A stretch of 64,000 nucleotides of DNA from Pseudovibrio brasiliensis (GCF_018282095.1 NZ_CP074126.1:3080341-3144340), one strand, 5' to 3'; shown: positions 23,923 to 33,465, counted from the first letter of the stretch. Made by a program: numbers and translations. The notes: generated by a model not told the origin, from the letters alone.

Positions 23923-24258
23923 ATGCGTGCGATTGAACGTGTGAAGAGCCATTACAAGCGGGCGAAAAATCAGGTTATCGAGGTGCCTGAATGGGGCGAA
24001 AACGGAGAGGCTTTCAAAGTCTTTTATGATCCGATGACACCCAAGCAGCGCAAGCGTATTTCGGATGAATATGACGGCATGGACGCAGAGGCATTTGTTG
24101 AAGTGCTGGTGATGAAGAGCCAGGACGAAAACGGCGAAAAGCTCTTTAATGCCGATGACAAACACAAGCTGCTGACGGAAGCCGATGGGGCGATCATTGG
24201 CCGAATTGCGCTGCTTATGCTTGGCCCGTGCGATGCTAAGGACATTGAAAAAAACTAA
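23923..24258 (+). CDS. Tail assembly chaperone, short form (gpG-like)
   Basis: This 111-residue protein is the short product of the tail chaperone pair, which coats the tape measure during tail assembly. It contains EVPEWGENGEAFKVFYDPMTPK and ends AKDIEKN. The final codons form the heptamer A AAA AAC, a canonical minus-1 slippery site, which allows a share of ribosomes to make a longer form. This matches the gpG/gpGT system of lambda. AAAGGA lies at good spacing before the ATG. Confidence 0.88.
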   Translation: MRAIERVKSHYKRAKNQVIEVPEWGENGEAFKVFYDPMTPKQRKRISDEYDGMDAEAFVEVLVMKSQDENGEKLFNADDKHKLLTEADGAIIGRIALLMLGPCDAKDIEKN

Positions 24259-24398
24259 GAGGCGATCCGTGGCGCATGTTCATGTTTCGGCTTGCGGATC
24301 GCTTACACATGCGGGTTTCGGATCTTGAAGACTGGCCGGAACCTGAGCTTTTAGAATGGTCTATTTTCCTAAAAATTGCCGGGGAGCCTAACCCATGA
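24249..24398 (+). CDS. Frameshifted extension of the tail assembly chaperone (gpT-like part of gpGT)
   Basis: After a minus-1 slip at A AAA AAC (24249-24255), translation continues from 24255 for 47 codons to the TGA at 24396-24398. This adds a domain with DPWRMFMFRLADRLHMRV and EPELLEWSIFLKIAGEP. Such endings (ELLEW followed by a hydrophobic stretch) are typical of gpT. The full fusion would have 158 residues. The stop overlaps the tape measure ATG (24395) in ATGA, which is strong support that this frame is translated. The extension has no start codon of its own. Confidence 0.85.
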   Translation, partial: KKLRGDPWRMFMFRLADRLHMRVSDLEDWPEPELLEWSIFLKIAGEPNP

Positions 24399-26128
24399 CC
24401 GTGCCGGATCTTGTCTACAACGTGCGGGCCAATGATAAATCCCGTGCAACCTTTGAACGTAACCGGCGCGAACTACAAAAGACGCGCCGGGAAACCAAGC
24501 TGCTTAATATGGATATGGGCGGGCTTGGTCGCTCCATAGGCTCTATTAAAGGTAAAGCGATTGCAGGGGTAACGGCTGCTGTCACGGCGCTTGTAGCTGC
24601 CAGCAAGCAAGCGATCACAGAGGGCTCAAAACTTGCCAAGGTTGCAGACAGGGTTGGGCTGACTACTGATGAGCTGCAGCGCTTGCGGTATGGGTTCGAG
24701 CTTACGGGTGTTGCGGCTGGCACAACAGATACAGCAATGCAGCGGTTTTCCCGGCGTATTGGTGAGGCTGCCAACGGGTCCGGCGTTCTACACGATATCC
24801 TGAAAGCAAATGGTGTTCAGCTTCGCGATTCCAGCGGCAAGATGAAAACCCAAGGTCAGATACTGGGTGAATATGCAGACCTGATCAAAAACGCCAGCTC
24901 AGAACAAGAGCGGCTTTTGCTGAGCTTCAAAGCATTTGACCGGGAAGGGGCCGGGCTGGTTCTGGCACTCAAAAACGGCTCCAAGGGCCTTGATGAGTTG
25001 ATGGGCAAGGCGGATGAAGCCGGTGGGGTTCTGGATGAAAAGCTCTTGCGCAAGGCGGAAGAGATTGATGATGAATTTGCCAAGATGTGGCGCACCTTTG
25101 AAATTGGTGCAAAGCGGGCAACGTTGGCTGCTGTCAATGCAATGGACGCTGCATTTAATACGCCGATTGCAGAACCAACACTGAAAGATTTGCAGGTTGA
25201 GTTTTCCCGCAAGTTGCCGGGGCTCAACCGGGAGCTGTCGCTTGCGCAAACGCTGGGTGATGAAGCCCGTATTGCTGAAATTGAGGGGCAGATTGATGCG
25301 GTAAACGCACGCCTTGCTGGTATTCAGAAAGAGCGGCAGTTGCGCCATGCAGGCTTGTCAGATGGTCCGGCCCGGCGTGGCGGGCGCCGGAGACGATCTA
25401 AAGAAACAGATACTCCAACAATCATTCCGGGCGAGAAGACGGATAGCAGCGGGGGTGGTGGTTCCACCAGGACAAAGGTGGACCCTTACACCCGTGTACT
25501 TGAGCAGCTTAAGTTTGAGCGCGATCTGCTGAGCATGAACGCGCAGGAACAAAGCCGTGCCAATGCGCTGCGTCTTGCCGGGGTGGAAGCGGCCAGCAAG
25601 CAAGGGCAGGAGCTGATTAAAGTTACAGATGAGATCTATGCGCAAACCCAAGCTCAGAAACAGCACAATGAAGTTGTGAGCTTACTTGGCGGGATAGCTA
25701 AGGATTCCATGTCGCAATTCATTGATGCTTTGGGGATCGCAGACACTGCAGCGGGGCAGCTGGTGGCAACGCTGGCAGAGGCGGCCGCACAAGCTGCCTT
25801 TATGGGGCAGGGGCCGCTTGCTTCCCTGTTTGGAACCTCTCATCAATCGAACCTCTCAACCGCGCTCATGAGCACGTTCCAAGGCTTCTTTGCAGATGGC
25901 GGGGTGCTTGGTGCCGGAGAGTGGGGTTTTGCCGGTGAGAACGGCATAGAGCCGGTTGTGGGGCCTGCCAAGATCATTTCCAACAAAGAAGCCTTTGGAG
26001 GTTCTGAGCGCGGTGTTGTGGTCAATCAGTACATTCAAACGCCCGATGTTGAGAGCTTCCGCCAGTCGCAAGGGCAGGTGCAAGGAATGTTGGTTGATGC
26101 TTTGAGCCGTGGGCAGCGCAACCGCTAG
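24395..26128 (+). CDS. Tape measure protein
   Basis: The tape measure sets tail length and is ejected into the cell. This 577-residue protein is helix-rich at its start (ATFERNRRELQKTRRETKLL) and has a hydrophobic stretch at residues 53-70 (AIAGVTAAVTALVAASK). The segment LAKVADRVGLTTDELQRLRYG is very typical of phage tape measures. A glycine/serine-rich linker lies near residue 350. The C-terminal part (FADGGVLGAGEWGFAGENGI) matches the lambda-type tape-measure ending. It is short for the class, implying a short tail. The start overlaps the frameshifted chaperone stop. Confidence 0.9.
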   Translation: MTVPDLVYNVRANDKSRATFERNRRELQKTRRETKLLNMDMGGLGRSIGSIKGKAIAGVTAAVTALVAASKQAITEGSKLAKVADRVGLTTDELQRLRYGFELTGVAAGTTDTAMQRFSRRIGEAANGSGVLHDILKANGVQLRDSSGKMKTQGQILGEYADLIKNASSEQERLLLSFKAFDREGAGLVLALKNGSKGLDELMGKADEAGGVLDEKLLRKAEEIDDEFAKMWRTFEIGAKRATLAAVNAMDAAFNTPIAEPTLKDLQVEFSRKLPGLNRELSLAQTLGDEARIAEIEGQIDAVNARLAGIQKERQLRHAGLSDGPARRGGRRRRSKETDTPTIIPGEKTDSSGGGGSTRTKVDPYTRVLEQLKFERDLLSMNAQEQSRANALRLAGVEAASKQGQELIKVTDEIYAQTQAQKQHNEVVSLLGGIAKDSMSQFIDALGIADTAAGQLVATLAEAAAQAAFMGQGPLASLFGTSHQSNLSTALMSTFQGFFADGGVLGAGEWGFAGENGIEPVVGPAKIISNKEAFGGSERGVVVNQYIQTPDVESFRQSQGQVQGMLVDALSRGQRNR

Positions 26129-26141
26129 GAATGGGGCAGCT

Positions 26142-26774
26142 ATGCTGGAAGAATTTCACGACATACGGTTTCCACCAGATATCTCGTTAGGGGCACGCGG
26201 TGGGCCGGAACGCAAAACGCAAATTGTGGTGCGGGCTAATGGCCGGGAAACGCGCAATCAGCAATGGGCGGATAGCCGGAGGCGTTACAACGCGGCTAAA
26301 GGGGTTCGCTCCGTCAATGATCTTTACACGGTGATTGACTTCTTTGAAGAGCGGCGCGGGCGCATGCATGCGTTTCGCTGGAAGGATTGGGCTGATTTTA
26401 AGAGCTGCCCGCCCGGCAATGATATCACCGCGCAAGATCAGGTGTTAGGCGTTGGTGATGGCGTGCAGAAGGAATTCCAGCTTGTGAAGACCTACGGCGC
26501 GACCTTCCAGCCGTATACGCGCAAGATCCTTTTGCCTGCAGACACTGCGCCGGTTGTGGTGGCTGTGGGCGGTGCTCCGGCTGCAGGGTTTGTGCTTGAT
26601 GAAACTTCCGGCCTGATCACCTTTGCTTCTGCCCCACCTGTAGGAGAGCAGGTTACGGCGGGTTTCGAGTTCGATGTTCCGGCCCGGTTTGATACCGATA
26701 TGCTGGAATTGACGCTAAACGCCCATGTGCAGGGCAGTGTGACCAATATTCCAGTTGTTGAGGTGCTGTTATGA
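26142..26774 (+). CDS. Distal tail protein, DUF2460 (GTA gp12-like)
   Basis: This 210-residue protein matches DUF2460, found in gene transfer agents and in many alphaproteobacterial phages. It shows FHDIRFPPDISLGARGGPER at the start, then RNQQWADSRRRYNAAKGVRS and GRMHAFRWKDWADF, all typical. It is expected to form the distal tail ring. ATG 26142 with GGGG upstream is chosen over an earlier frame opening inside the tape measure gene. It overlaps the next gene by four bases. Confidence 0.9.
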   Translation: MLEEFHDIRFPPDISLGARGGPERKTQIVVRANGRETRNQQWADSRRRYNAAKGVRSVNDLYTVIDFFEERRGRMHAFRWKDWADFKSCPPGNDITAQDQVLGVGDGVQKEFQLVKTYGATFQPYTRKILLPADTAPVVVAVGGAPAAGFVLDETSGLITFASAPPVGEQVTAGFEFDVPARFDTDMLELTLNAHVQGSVTNIPVVEVLL

Positions 26775-27664
26775 AGCAGCTTAATCCAGCCCTAGCAGAG
26801 CACCTGCAGGGCAACTGCACCACTTTGTGTTGGTGCTGGCAGGTCACGCGGCGCGATGGTGTGAAGCAAGGCTTTACAGACCATGACCGGCAATTGATTT
26901 TCTTAGGCGTGGTGTTTGAGGCAGCCGCTGGTTTTACTGGAACCGATGTAGAGGCAAGCCTTGGCCTTGCCGTTAACAACATGGATGTTGAAGGCGCGTT
27001 TTCTTCTGACAGGATCACGGAATCCGACATTGCAGCCGGGCTTTATGATGACGCTGAAATCGTGCTTTACCGGGTGAACTGGCAAGACACGTCACAGCGG
27101 GAAGTTATGCAGCGTGGCAACATTGGCGAGGTGAGCAGAGGTGAACATGCCTTTTCTGCAGAGCTGCGCAGCCTTGCCCACCGGCTCAACCAAAGCACCG
27201 GCCGCACCTATCAATATGGGTGTGATGCAGAGTTAGGAGATAGCCGGTGTGGTGTGGATCTGCAGTCACCGGAGAACAAGGGCGCGGGTAGTGTAACAAC
27301 GGTGAAAGACCGGGTGTTTACTTGTGCGGGTTTGGGTGGCTTTCCGGCTGACCGGTTTTCATGGGGGCAGCTCCACTGGATCACGGGAGCAAACAAGGGT
27401 GCCCGCGTCAAAATCAAAGTGCACAAGCTGACCGAGGAAGGGGCTGCAGAGCTGACCCTTTGGCAAGCGCCTGTGCAGCCCATTGTTGCCGGGGATAGCT
27501 TTGAAGTATTTGCCGGGTGTGCTCATACCTTTGCGGCCTGCAAAGAGAAGTTTGCAAATGCGGTGAACTATCGCGGCTTTCCGCACATGCCCGGCCCTGA
27601 TTTTATTTTGTCTTACGCTGAGCAGGATGAACAGAAAAATGACGGTTCGGCCCTTGTCAAATGA
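26771..27664 (+). CDS. Tail hub protein, DUF2163 (GTA gp13-like)
   Basis: This 297-residue protein matches DUF2163/BR0599. It has the early motif GFTDHDRQL, DVEGAFSSDRITESDIAAGLYD, and YQYGCDAELGDSRCGVDL, and closes with HTFAACKEKFANAVNYRGF and PGPDF. The conserved cysteines (in YGCDAELGDSRCG and AGCAHTFAACKEKF) are known in the family and may bind a metal cluster. It probably forms the baseplate hub with the neighbouring NlpC/P60 and TIM-barrel proteins. It overlaps both neighbours. Confidence 0.92.
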   Translation: MKQLNPALAEHLQGNCTTLCWCWQVTRRDGVKQGFTDHDRQLIFLGVVFEAAAGFTGTDVEASLGLAVNNMDVEGAFSSDRITESDIAAGLYDDAEIVLYRVNWQDTSQREVMQRGNIGEVSRGEHAFSAELRSLAHRLNQSTGRTYQYGCDAELGDSRCGVDLQSPENKGAGSVTTVKDRVFTCAGLGGFPADRFSWGQLHWITGANKGARVKIKVHKLTEEGAAELTLWQAPVQPIVAGDSFEVFAGCAHTFAACKEKFANAVNYRGFPHMPGPDFILSYAEQDEQKNDGSALVK

Positions 27665-28082
27665 GGTTGTTGCGCTCGCCCGTGGCTGGCTTGGTACGCC
27701 TTACCACCATCAAGCCAGCGTGAAAGGTGCAGGTTGTGATTGCCTTGGACTGGTGCGCGGGATCTGGCGGGAGCTTTATGGATCTGAGCCGCAAGAGATC
27801 CCGGCTTATTCCCCGGATTGGGGCGAGGTTGGAAAACGCGAAACGCTCTTAGAGGCGGGAGAGAGATACTTCCTGCCTGCAGAGCTGGACCCACCTGGCC
27901 TTGGGGCGGTGGTGGTGTTCCGGGTGCGATCCGGGGCAATTGCAAAACACGCGGGCCTGATCAGCGGGCCGGGCGTGATGATCCACGCGCAAGAGGGCGC
28001 GGGGGTTGTTGAGGTTCCCTATTCAGGGTGGTGGCAGCGCCGGGCGGTAGCTGCGTTTGAGTTTCCGGTACAGATTGTTTGA
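27639..28082 (+). CDS. NlpC/P60-type tail peptidase (GTA gp14-like)
   Basis: This protein of about 147 residues is a cell-wall peptidase of the NlpC/P60 superfamily that sits in the tail tip and likely opens the peptidoglycan during DNA entry. It shows the catalytic cysteine in GAGCDCLGLVRG, the histidine in AKHAGLISG and a following polar residue in MIHAQEG. LARGWLGTPYHHQAS is typical of the GTA gp14 family. Two in-frame ATG codons (27627 and 27639) are possible; the second fits the family start. It overlaps the DUF2163 gene. Confidence 0.9.
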   Translation: MTVRPLSNEVVALARGWLGTPYHHQASVKGAGCDCLGLVRGIWRELYGSEPQEIPAYSPDWGEVGKRETLLEAGERYFLPAELDPPGLGAVVVFRVRSGAIAKHAGLISGPGVMIHAQEGAGVVEVPYSGWWQRRAVAAFEFPVQIV

Positions 28083-28142
28083 CTTCGTAGTTGACTTTAC
28101 TAAAGGTTGTATTTGGGGCGTGCTAAATCCTATGAGGGCTTT

Positions 28143-29330
28143 ATGGAAAACGAGATTGAAATCATAAGTGATAGGGAGAACGATGATGACACGAAGATTG
28201 CAGAAACCGATCTGTCAACGATGCCCCCGAAGGTCGAAAAAAGTCCTCAAGTCCATGATATTTTTGGATTTGGAAAAGTAGCGCAATCGCCTGCTGCTAA
28301 ATCCATTGTTGAAGGAATAGGGAAGCTTTTTGACCCAGTTGGTCAGTACATGAAAATAAGAGCGGAAGGCGCAGCCTTACGATACAACACTGCTGCTGAT
28401 CTTGCATTGTTAAAGAAGTTTGAAGCAGAAGGCTATGATAGTTCTGATTTGGCGCTGGTAAGAGATCGCTTTTTTAGCACAGAACTGCGGAGGCAAGCCA
28501 ATATTGAAAGCGCTGTTAGGCTTGCGATTGAACAATTAGATGCGACACAGGGCAGTGATACCGCTAGTGAGGTTGATACTGACTTCTTCGCTGACTGGGT
28601 GGAAGGTGTCAAGGATGTTTCTAATCAAGAGGTGCAGAAGTACTGGGCGAAACTTCTCGCTGCGACACCAAAACAAGATAATGGAAGGCTTCCTAAAAGA
28701 CTAATTAATTTTGTCAAAGATATTGATGAGGACGTAGCAAGAGAGTTCTCGAAGCTTAGTGAGTTATTGCGTTACACAAGATGCGCATTTCCCACCCAGT
28801 TGTTTAGTCAGTTAGGTAAATTGGGATTTGAGATCGATTTTAGATTACTTGAAGAAATGGGTATTGTGGAAGTTGTTAATTCTGTAAGAAGCATAGATGC
28901 CGGGTATTTCTTGATGTCACAAATAAACTCACATCCAGAACGTCAAACGTTCCCAACGTTATCTGGTGTGTTTCTTTCGATGCGAGCTGCAGATCTTAAT
29001 GAGGTGTTGATTGAAGACGAAAAGAAAATAGACTTGGATTTAGATGGTAATATCTTTCGTGAGTTTATTTTATCGGCGGCGTCGGACAAACATTTAGATT
29101 TGACACTTCAACCCAAGGACGATTCTAACCAACAGATTGTATGCATAGCTGCACTTCATAATCCATTTGGTAAACGCTCGCATCATTTCAATGATCGCTT
29201 TTTCTCTTTGGACTGGGCTGAGGTTTGCAAACAACTTAAGGGCATGTTCCCTAGTTTGCCTGATAACAAGATGAAGGTTTTTGAAGAGTTGTTTAGCGCC
29301 CAGCGGTTAGTCATTAGGTCATTCGGTTAA
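28143..29330 (+). CDS. DUF2806-like protein of unknown function, phage cargo
   Basis: This 395-residue protein interrupts the tail-tip operon. Residues 130-185 contain ELRRQANIESAVRLAIEQL and DTDFFADWVEGVKDVSNQE followed by VQKYWAKLLA. This is the core pattern of the DUF2806 family and resembles a broader group including DUF4393 (the Abi-alpha type), in which an RQ-NI helix precedes a W-x-x-(L/V)-L-A motif. The N-terminal part has an acidic stretch and a short GFGKVAQSPAAKS segment. The C-terminal half is unrecognised. The ATG has GAGGG upstream. Base composition is AT-rich compared with the genes on both sides. Its place and family hint at phage exclusion or abortive infection, but this is unproven. 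Confidence 0.75.
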   Translation: MENEIEIISDRENDDDTKIAETDLSTMPPKVEKSPQVHDIFGFGKVAQSPAAKSIVEGIGKLFDPVGQYMKIRAEGAALRYNTAADLALLKKFEAEGYDSSDLALVRDRFFSTELRRQANIESAVRLAIEQLDATQGSDTASEVDTDFFADWVEGVKDVSNQEVQKYWAKLLAATPKQDNGRLPKRLINFVKDIDEDVAREFSKLSELLRYTRCAFPTQLFSQLGKLGFEIDFRLLEEMGIVEVVNSVRSIDAGYFLMSQINSHPERQTFPTLSGVFLSMRAADLNEVLIEDEKKIDLDLDGNIFREFILSAASDKHLDLTLQPKDDSNQQIVCIAALHNPFGKRSHHFNDRFFSLDWAEVCKQLKGMFPSLPDNKMKVFEELFSAQRLVIRSFG

Positions 29331-29525
29331 CGCTTAAACTGACCGATATTGCATTTACGTTTTCAGTCTTTGATAGACAACATCTGCACCACACTTGCTA
29401 CAGTGTTTTAAAACCGTGCGGAAAACGAAGTGGCTTAGTGCGTATCGGAACTGTTGAGATGCTTCATTCAAAATAAAGGCAGCGCCGAGAGGTAGCTGCC
29501 TTTTCTTTTCCAGACAGGTGAAACC

Positions 29526-32500
29526 ATGGCAACCGTTCTTTTAACAGCGGCGGCAACTGCGATTGCAGGGGCAACAGGTGCAGGGCAGGTTGCGGCTTTT
29601 GCATTATCTGCAGCGGCAAGCATTGCCGGAAGTTATCTAGATAATATGCTCATTTCAGCCTTTACACCGGGCAGCAAAAGCCATGTGGAAGGGCAGCGGC
29701 TGGATAGTCTGCAGGTGATGGGGTCCAGTGAAGGGGCGGTGGTGCCCTTTGTGGTAGGCCGTGCACGTGTTTCCGGGCAGGTGATCTGGGCAACAAATCT
29801 GCATGAGGTTGTGACCACCACAACGGAAAAGCATGGCGGCAAGGCGGGCGGTGGTTCGTCTTCTACCGTCACACAAACAACTTACAGCTACTACGGCAAC
29901 TTTGCGGTTGGGATCTGTGAAGGGCCAATCTCGGACATTTTGCGCGTGTGGGCAGATGGCAAGGAAATAGACACCACCAAATTCACCATGCGCGTTTACA
30001 AGGGCGATGAAGCGCAGGAAGCAGATCCGCTGATTGCTGCCAAGCAAGGCAGCCCGGATGTGCCCGCCTATCGGGGCCTTGCCTATGTTGTGTTTGAAGA
30101 GCTGCCCCTTGCTGAGTTTGGAAACCGGGTGCCGCAACTTACCTTTGAGGTGGTGCGTTCTGTTGGCTATGAGGAAGAGCAGCTAACGGCCGTGTCTCTT
30201 ATTCCCGGCTCTACTGAGTTCGGCTATTCCAAAACGCCTGTGAAGGATGGCAAAGACGGGCCAACAACGGCCTATAACAACCGGCACACCCTGACTGCAG
30301 CAACCGATTGGGAGCACTCCATAGACTTGCTGCAGAGCACGTGCCCGGATTGCAAAACTGTCTCTCTGGTGGTGGCATGGTTTGGTGATGATTTGCGGAT
30401 GGGGGAATGCACCATTGCCCCGCGTGTGGAGGCTCGCAAAACCACAACCCCGATTGAATGGCGGGTTGCTGGTTTAAACCGGGATGAAGCCCGGCTAGTG
30501 TCCTATGTTGACGGGAAGCCAGCTTATGGCGGCTCGCCTTCTGACAGTGTTGTGATTGAAGCTATCCAAGATCTGAAAGAGCGCGGCTTTAAAGTGATGC
30601 TCTATCCGTTTGTCATGATGGATATTCCAGAAGGCAACGGGCTTCCAGATCCTTACGGAGAGGCTGAGCAGAAGGCTTTTCCATGGCGCGGGCGGATCAC
30701 TTGCCACCCTGCACCGGGGCAGCCTGATAGCCCGGATGGAACAAATGGCACTGTTGTTCCGATGCTGAACTTTCTGGGCGGTGCGCTATACGATCAATTT
30801 AGCTGGGATGGTACTCAGGTTTCATATAACGGGTCTCATGCATGGAGTTACAGTCACTTAGTGATGCACCTTGCGAAGTTGGCACAAGTGGCCGGTGGTG
30901 TTGATGCCTTCGTGATTGGAACGGAAATGCCGGGCCTTTCAACTGTACGGTACGGGGCTGATAAGTTCTTCTTTGCTAGCGCTATGGCGTTCATTGCAGG
31001 TGAAGTGCGCAGCATGTTGGGGGCCAATGTCAAAATAGGCTATGCGGCTGATTGGTCCGAGTTTCATAGTTACCGCCCTAACGATGGCAGTGGTGATGTA
31101 TTCTTTCATCTAGATGAACTTTGGGCAGATGAAGACATAGACTTTATCGGCATAGATAACTATCTGCCGCTGACTGATTGGCGCGACCATGAAGATCATG
31201 AGGACCATGGAGAAGGCGCACAATCTATCCATGATCTGGACTATCTGAAAGCCGGGATCGAGGGGCGGGAATACTTTGATTACTTCTATGCCACTCATGA
31301 TGACCGGATAAATCAGAACAGGACTTTGATTGCAGATCAGGAACACGGCGAACATTGGGTGTTTCGTCAAAAGGATCTGCGCGGCTGGTGGGAAAATCCT
31401 CACCATAACCGGCCCGGCGGTGTGCGTTCTGCTGAGACTACCGATTGGGTGCCAAAGTCAAAACCTATCTGGTTTACTGAGTTCGGCTGCCCGGCGATCG
31501 ACAAAGGCACCAATCAGCCAAACGTGTTTTATGATCCCAAATCCTCAGAAAGTCAGGTGCCTTACTTTTCCTCTGGGGTGCGGGATGATCTGATACAGCG
31601 GCGTTACCTCAGAGCTATGCGGGAATATTGGGCTGTAGAGGAGGGCAACAATCCCACAAGCCCGGTTTATGGCGGGCCGATGGTGGACCCGGTGAACATG
31701 TTTGCATGGGCTTGGGATGTGCGCCCCTTTCCATCGTTCCCAGTAGAGTCCGATACCTGGGCAGATTGGGGCAACTTCACCACCGGGCATTGGCTTTCCG
31801 GCCGTGTGGGCGGTGTTTCTGTTGATGGGTTTGCCCGGCTCCTGATGGAGCGGGCAGGGCTGCAGGAAGGGATTGATTTTAAAACCGGCGGGGCAGATGG
31901 GGTTGCTGATGGCTTCTTAGTCTCTTCCATCACCAGCGCCCGCAGCGTGCTTGAAACCCTTGGTTCAGCTTTCTTCTTTGATGCCGTGGAATCCGGCGGC
32001 CGGGTGGAGTTTCGCCCGCGTCGTTCCCGCTTTCCTCTGGAAGCTCTGGAAACCGGGCAACTGGTTGATATGGGCAAGGGGAAAGAGCCGGTTTCAATTG
32101 TCAGAGCGCAAGAAACTGAGTTGCCTGCTGTTGTGCGTGTGACGGGCTATGACAGCTCAAAGGACTTTAACACGGTAACTGCAGAAGCTCTGGAAGGGGC
32201 CGTTTCAACGGAAAGGGTTGTGACGACTGATCTGCCCGTTGTGACCAACTATGAGCGCCTGCAGGGGATGGCTGAAAGCCTGTTGCAAGAGGCGTGGGCG
32301 TCACGGGAGCGCTTAAGCTATATGCTGCCTCCAACGGATCTGCACATAGAGCCGGGTGATTATCTTAAGCTGACTGTTTCAGGCCGTGTGTTTGCGGTGC
32401 GGGTGCTATCCGTCAAGGATGGAGATGCCCGCATGATTGAAGCGGTGAGCTATGACGCCCCGGTTTATGAGGCAACCAAAGGTGCAACACGTGCCTTTGT

Positions 32501-33455
32501 CTCAAAAGGGCAGGTGCTGCAGGCGGCCGCAATTGGCGTGTTTATTGACGGGCCGCTTTTGCGCGATCAAGACACGCCATGGCAGGGCTATCTGACCGGC
32601 TATCAGTTGCCGTTTTCTCCGGGCATGGCGTTCTTATCCAGCCCGGTAGAAAGCGGTTATGAGCTGCGGGCCGTGCTTAATCAGCAAGGCGTTATGGGGG
32701 AGCTGCAGGCGGCATTGCCTGCAGGGCCGCTGCACCGCTGGGATAATGGCAACCGGGTAGAGGTAAAGCTTTACAACGGGGCGCTGGCTTCTCTTGAAGA
32801 GGATCTGGTTTTTTCTGGTGGCAACGCTTTGCTGATTGAAGGGGCAGGCGGTGAATGGGAGCTGCTGCAGTTTGCAAAGGCTGAGCTGACCGGCACACGC
32901 ACTTATACCCTGAGCAAGCTGTTACGTGGGCAACGAGGTAGTGAGCCGGGCATGGGCGCACCTGCAGGGGCGCGTGTGGTGGTGCTGGATGGCGGCATGA
33001 CACAAAACGGCCTGTCGCGTTCTGAGCTGGGCTTGCCGCTTAATTGGCAGGCCGGAAAGGCCGGGGCTGGTGTGGGATCTGCCGATTACACCAGTTACCA
33101 GAAGACCTTCACCGGCAAGGGAGAGCGGCCGCTTTCGCCCGTCCATGTGCGCGCCCGTGCGCAAGCTGATGGCAACATTTTGCTGAGCTGGATAAGGCGC
33201 ACGCGAACGGGCGGGGATAGCTGGGAGGTGGCAGAGGTGCCACTTGGGGAGACTGTAGAAAGTTACAGTGTTGAGATCCGAGAAGGGGGCGTTTTAAAGC
33301 GCTCCCTTTCTGCTTTCAAAGGGTCTGTTTCCTACACGGCCGCCATGCAGTTGGAAGACTTTGGCGGGCCTGCATCTAGCTTTGACGTGTGGATCTATCA
33401 ACTGTCTGAGGTCTATGGGCGCGGTGTTCCTGCCGTTGCTCACTTCGAGGCGTAA
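29526..33455 (+). CDS. Tail tip host-specificity protein with GTA TIM-barrel domain (gp15-like)
   Basis: This is the largest gene (1309 residues). The N-terminus is hydrophobic and alanine-rich (LTAAATAIAGATGAGQVAAF). Residues 60-210 resemble the phage tail protein family (VVPFVVGRARVSGQVIWATN). Residues 250-720 form the GTA TIM-barrel-like domain, with DIDFIGIDNYLPLTDW and KPIWFTEFGCPAIDKG; the glutamate in WFTEFGCP is at the place of a glycosidase catalytic residue. Then come a phage tail 3-type domain (residues 820-1000) and beta-rich C-terminal modules. It likely contacts the host surface, as gpJ does in lambda, and may cleave surface glycans. Confidence 0.92.
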   Translation: MATVLLTAAATAIAGATGAGQVAAFALSAAASIAGSYLDNMLISAFTPGSKSHVEGQRLDSLQVMGSSEGAVVPFVVGRARVSGQVIWATNLHEVVTTTTEKHGGKAGGGSSSTVTQTTYSYYGNFAVGICEGPISDILRVWADGKEIDTTKFTMRVYKGDEAQEADPLIAAKQGSPDVPAYRGLAYVVFEELPLAEFGNRVPQLTFEVVRSVGYEEEQLTAVSLIPGSTEFGYSKTPVKDGKDGPTTAYNNRHTLTAATDWEHSIDLLQSTCPDCKTVSLVVAWFGDDLRMGECTIAPRVEARKTTTPIEWRVAGLNRDEARLVSYVDGKPAYGGSPSDSVVIEAIQDLKERGFKVMLYPFVMMDIPEGNGLPDPYGEAEQKAFPWRGRITCHPAPGQPDSPDGTNGTVVPMLNFLGGALYDQFSWDGTQVSYNGSHAWSYSHLVMHLAKLAQVAGGVDAFVIGTEMPGLSTVRYGADKFFFASAMAFIAGEVRSMLGANVKIGYAADWSEFHSYRPNDGSGDVFFHLDELWADEDIDFIGIDNYLPLTDWRDHEDHEDHGEGAQSIHDLDYLKAGIEGREYFDYFYATHDDRINQNRTLIADQEHGEHWVFRQKDLRGWWENPHHNRPGGVRSAETTDWVPKSKPIWFTEFGCPAIDKGTNQPNVFYDPKSSESQVPYFSSGVRDDLIQRRYLRAMREYWAVEEGNNPTSPVYGGPMVDPVNMFAWAWDVRPFPSFPVESDTWADWGNFTTGHWLSGRVGGVSVDGFARLLMERAGLQEGIDFKTGGADGVADGFLVSSITSARSVLETLGSAFFFDAVESGGRVEFRPRRSRFPLEALETGQLVDMGKGKEPVSIVRAQETELPAVVRVTGYDSSKDFNTVTAEALEGAVSTERVVTTDLPVVTNYERLQGMAESLLQEAWASRERLSYMLPPTDLHIEPGDYLKLTVSGRVFAVRVLSVKDGDARMIEAVSYDAPVYEATKGATRAFVSKGQVLQAAAIGVFIDGPLLRDQDTPWQGYLTGYQLPFSPGMAFLSSPVESGYELRAVLNQQGVMGELQAALPAGPLHRWDNGNRVEVKLYNGALASLEEDLVFSGGNALLIEGAGGEWELLQFAKAELTGTRTYTLSKLLRGQRGSEPGMGAPAGARVVVLDGGMTQNGLSRSELGLPLNWQAGKAGAGVGSADYTSYQKTFTGKGERPLSPVHVRARAQADGNILLSWIRRTRTGGDSWEVAEVPLGETVESYSVEIREGGVLKRSLSAFKGSVSYTAAMQLEDFGGPASSFDVWIYQLSEVYGRGVPAVAHFEA

Positions 33456-33465
33456 AGGGGGAAGT

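Noticed and set aside
26142-33455. The whole element as a gene transfer agent
   Set aside because: Only the tail tip is GTA-like. An integrase, att sites, repressor switch, lambda-type terminase and lysis cassette mark a true prophage.
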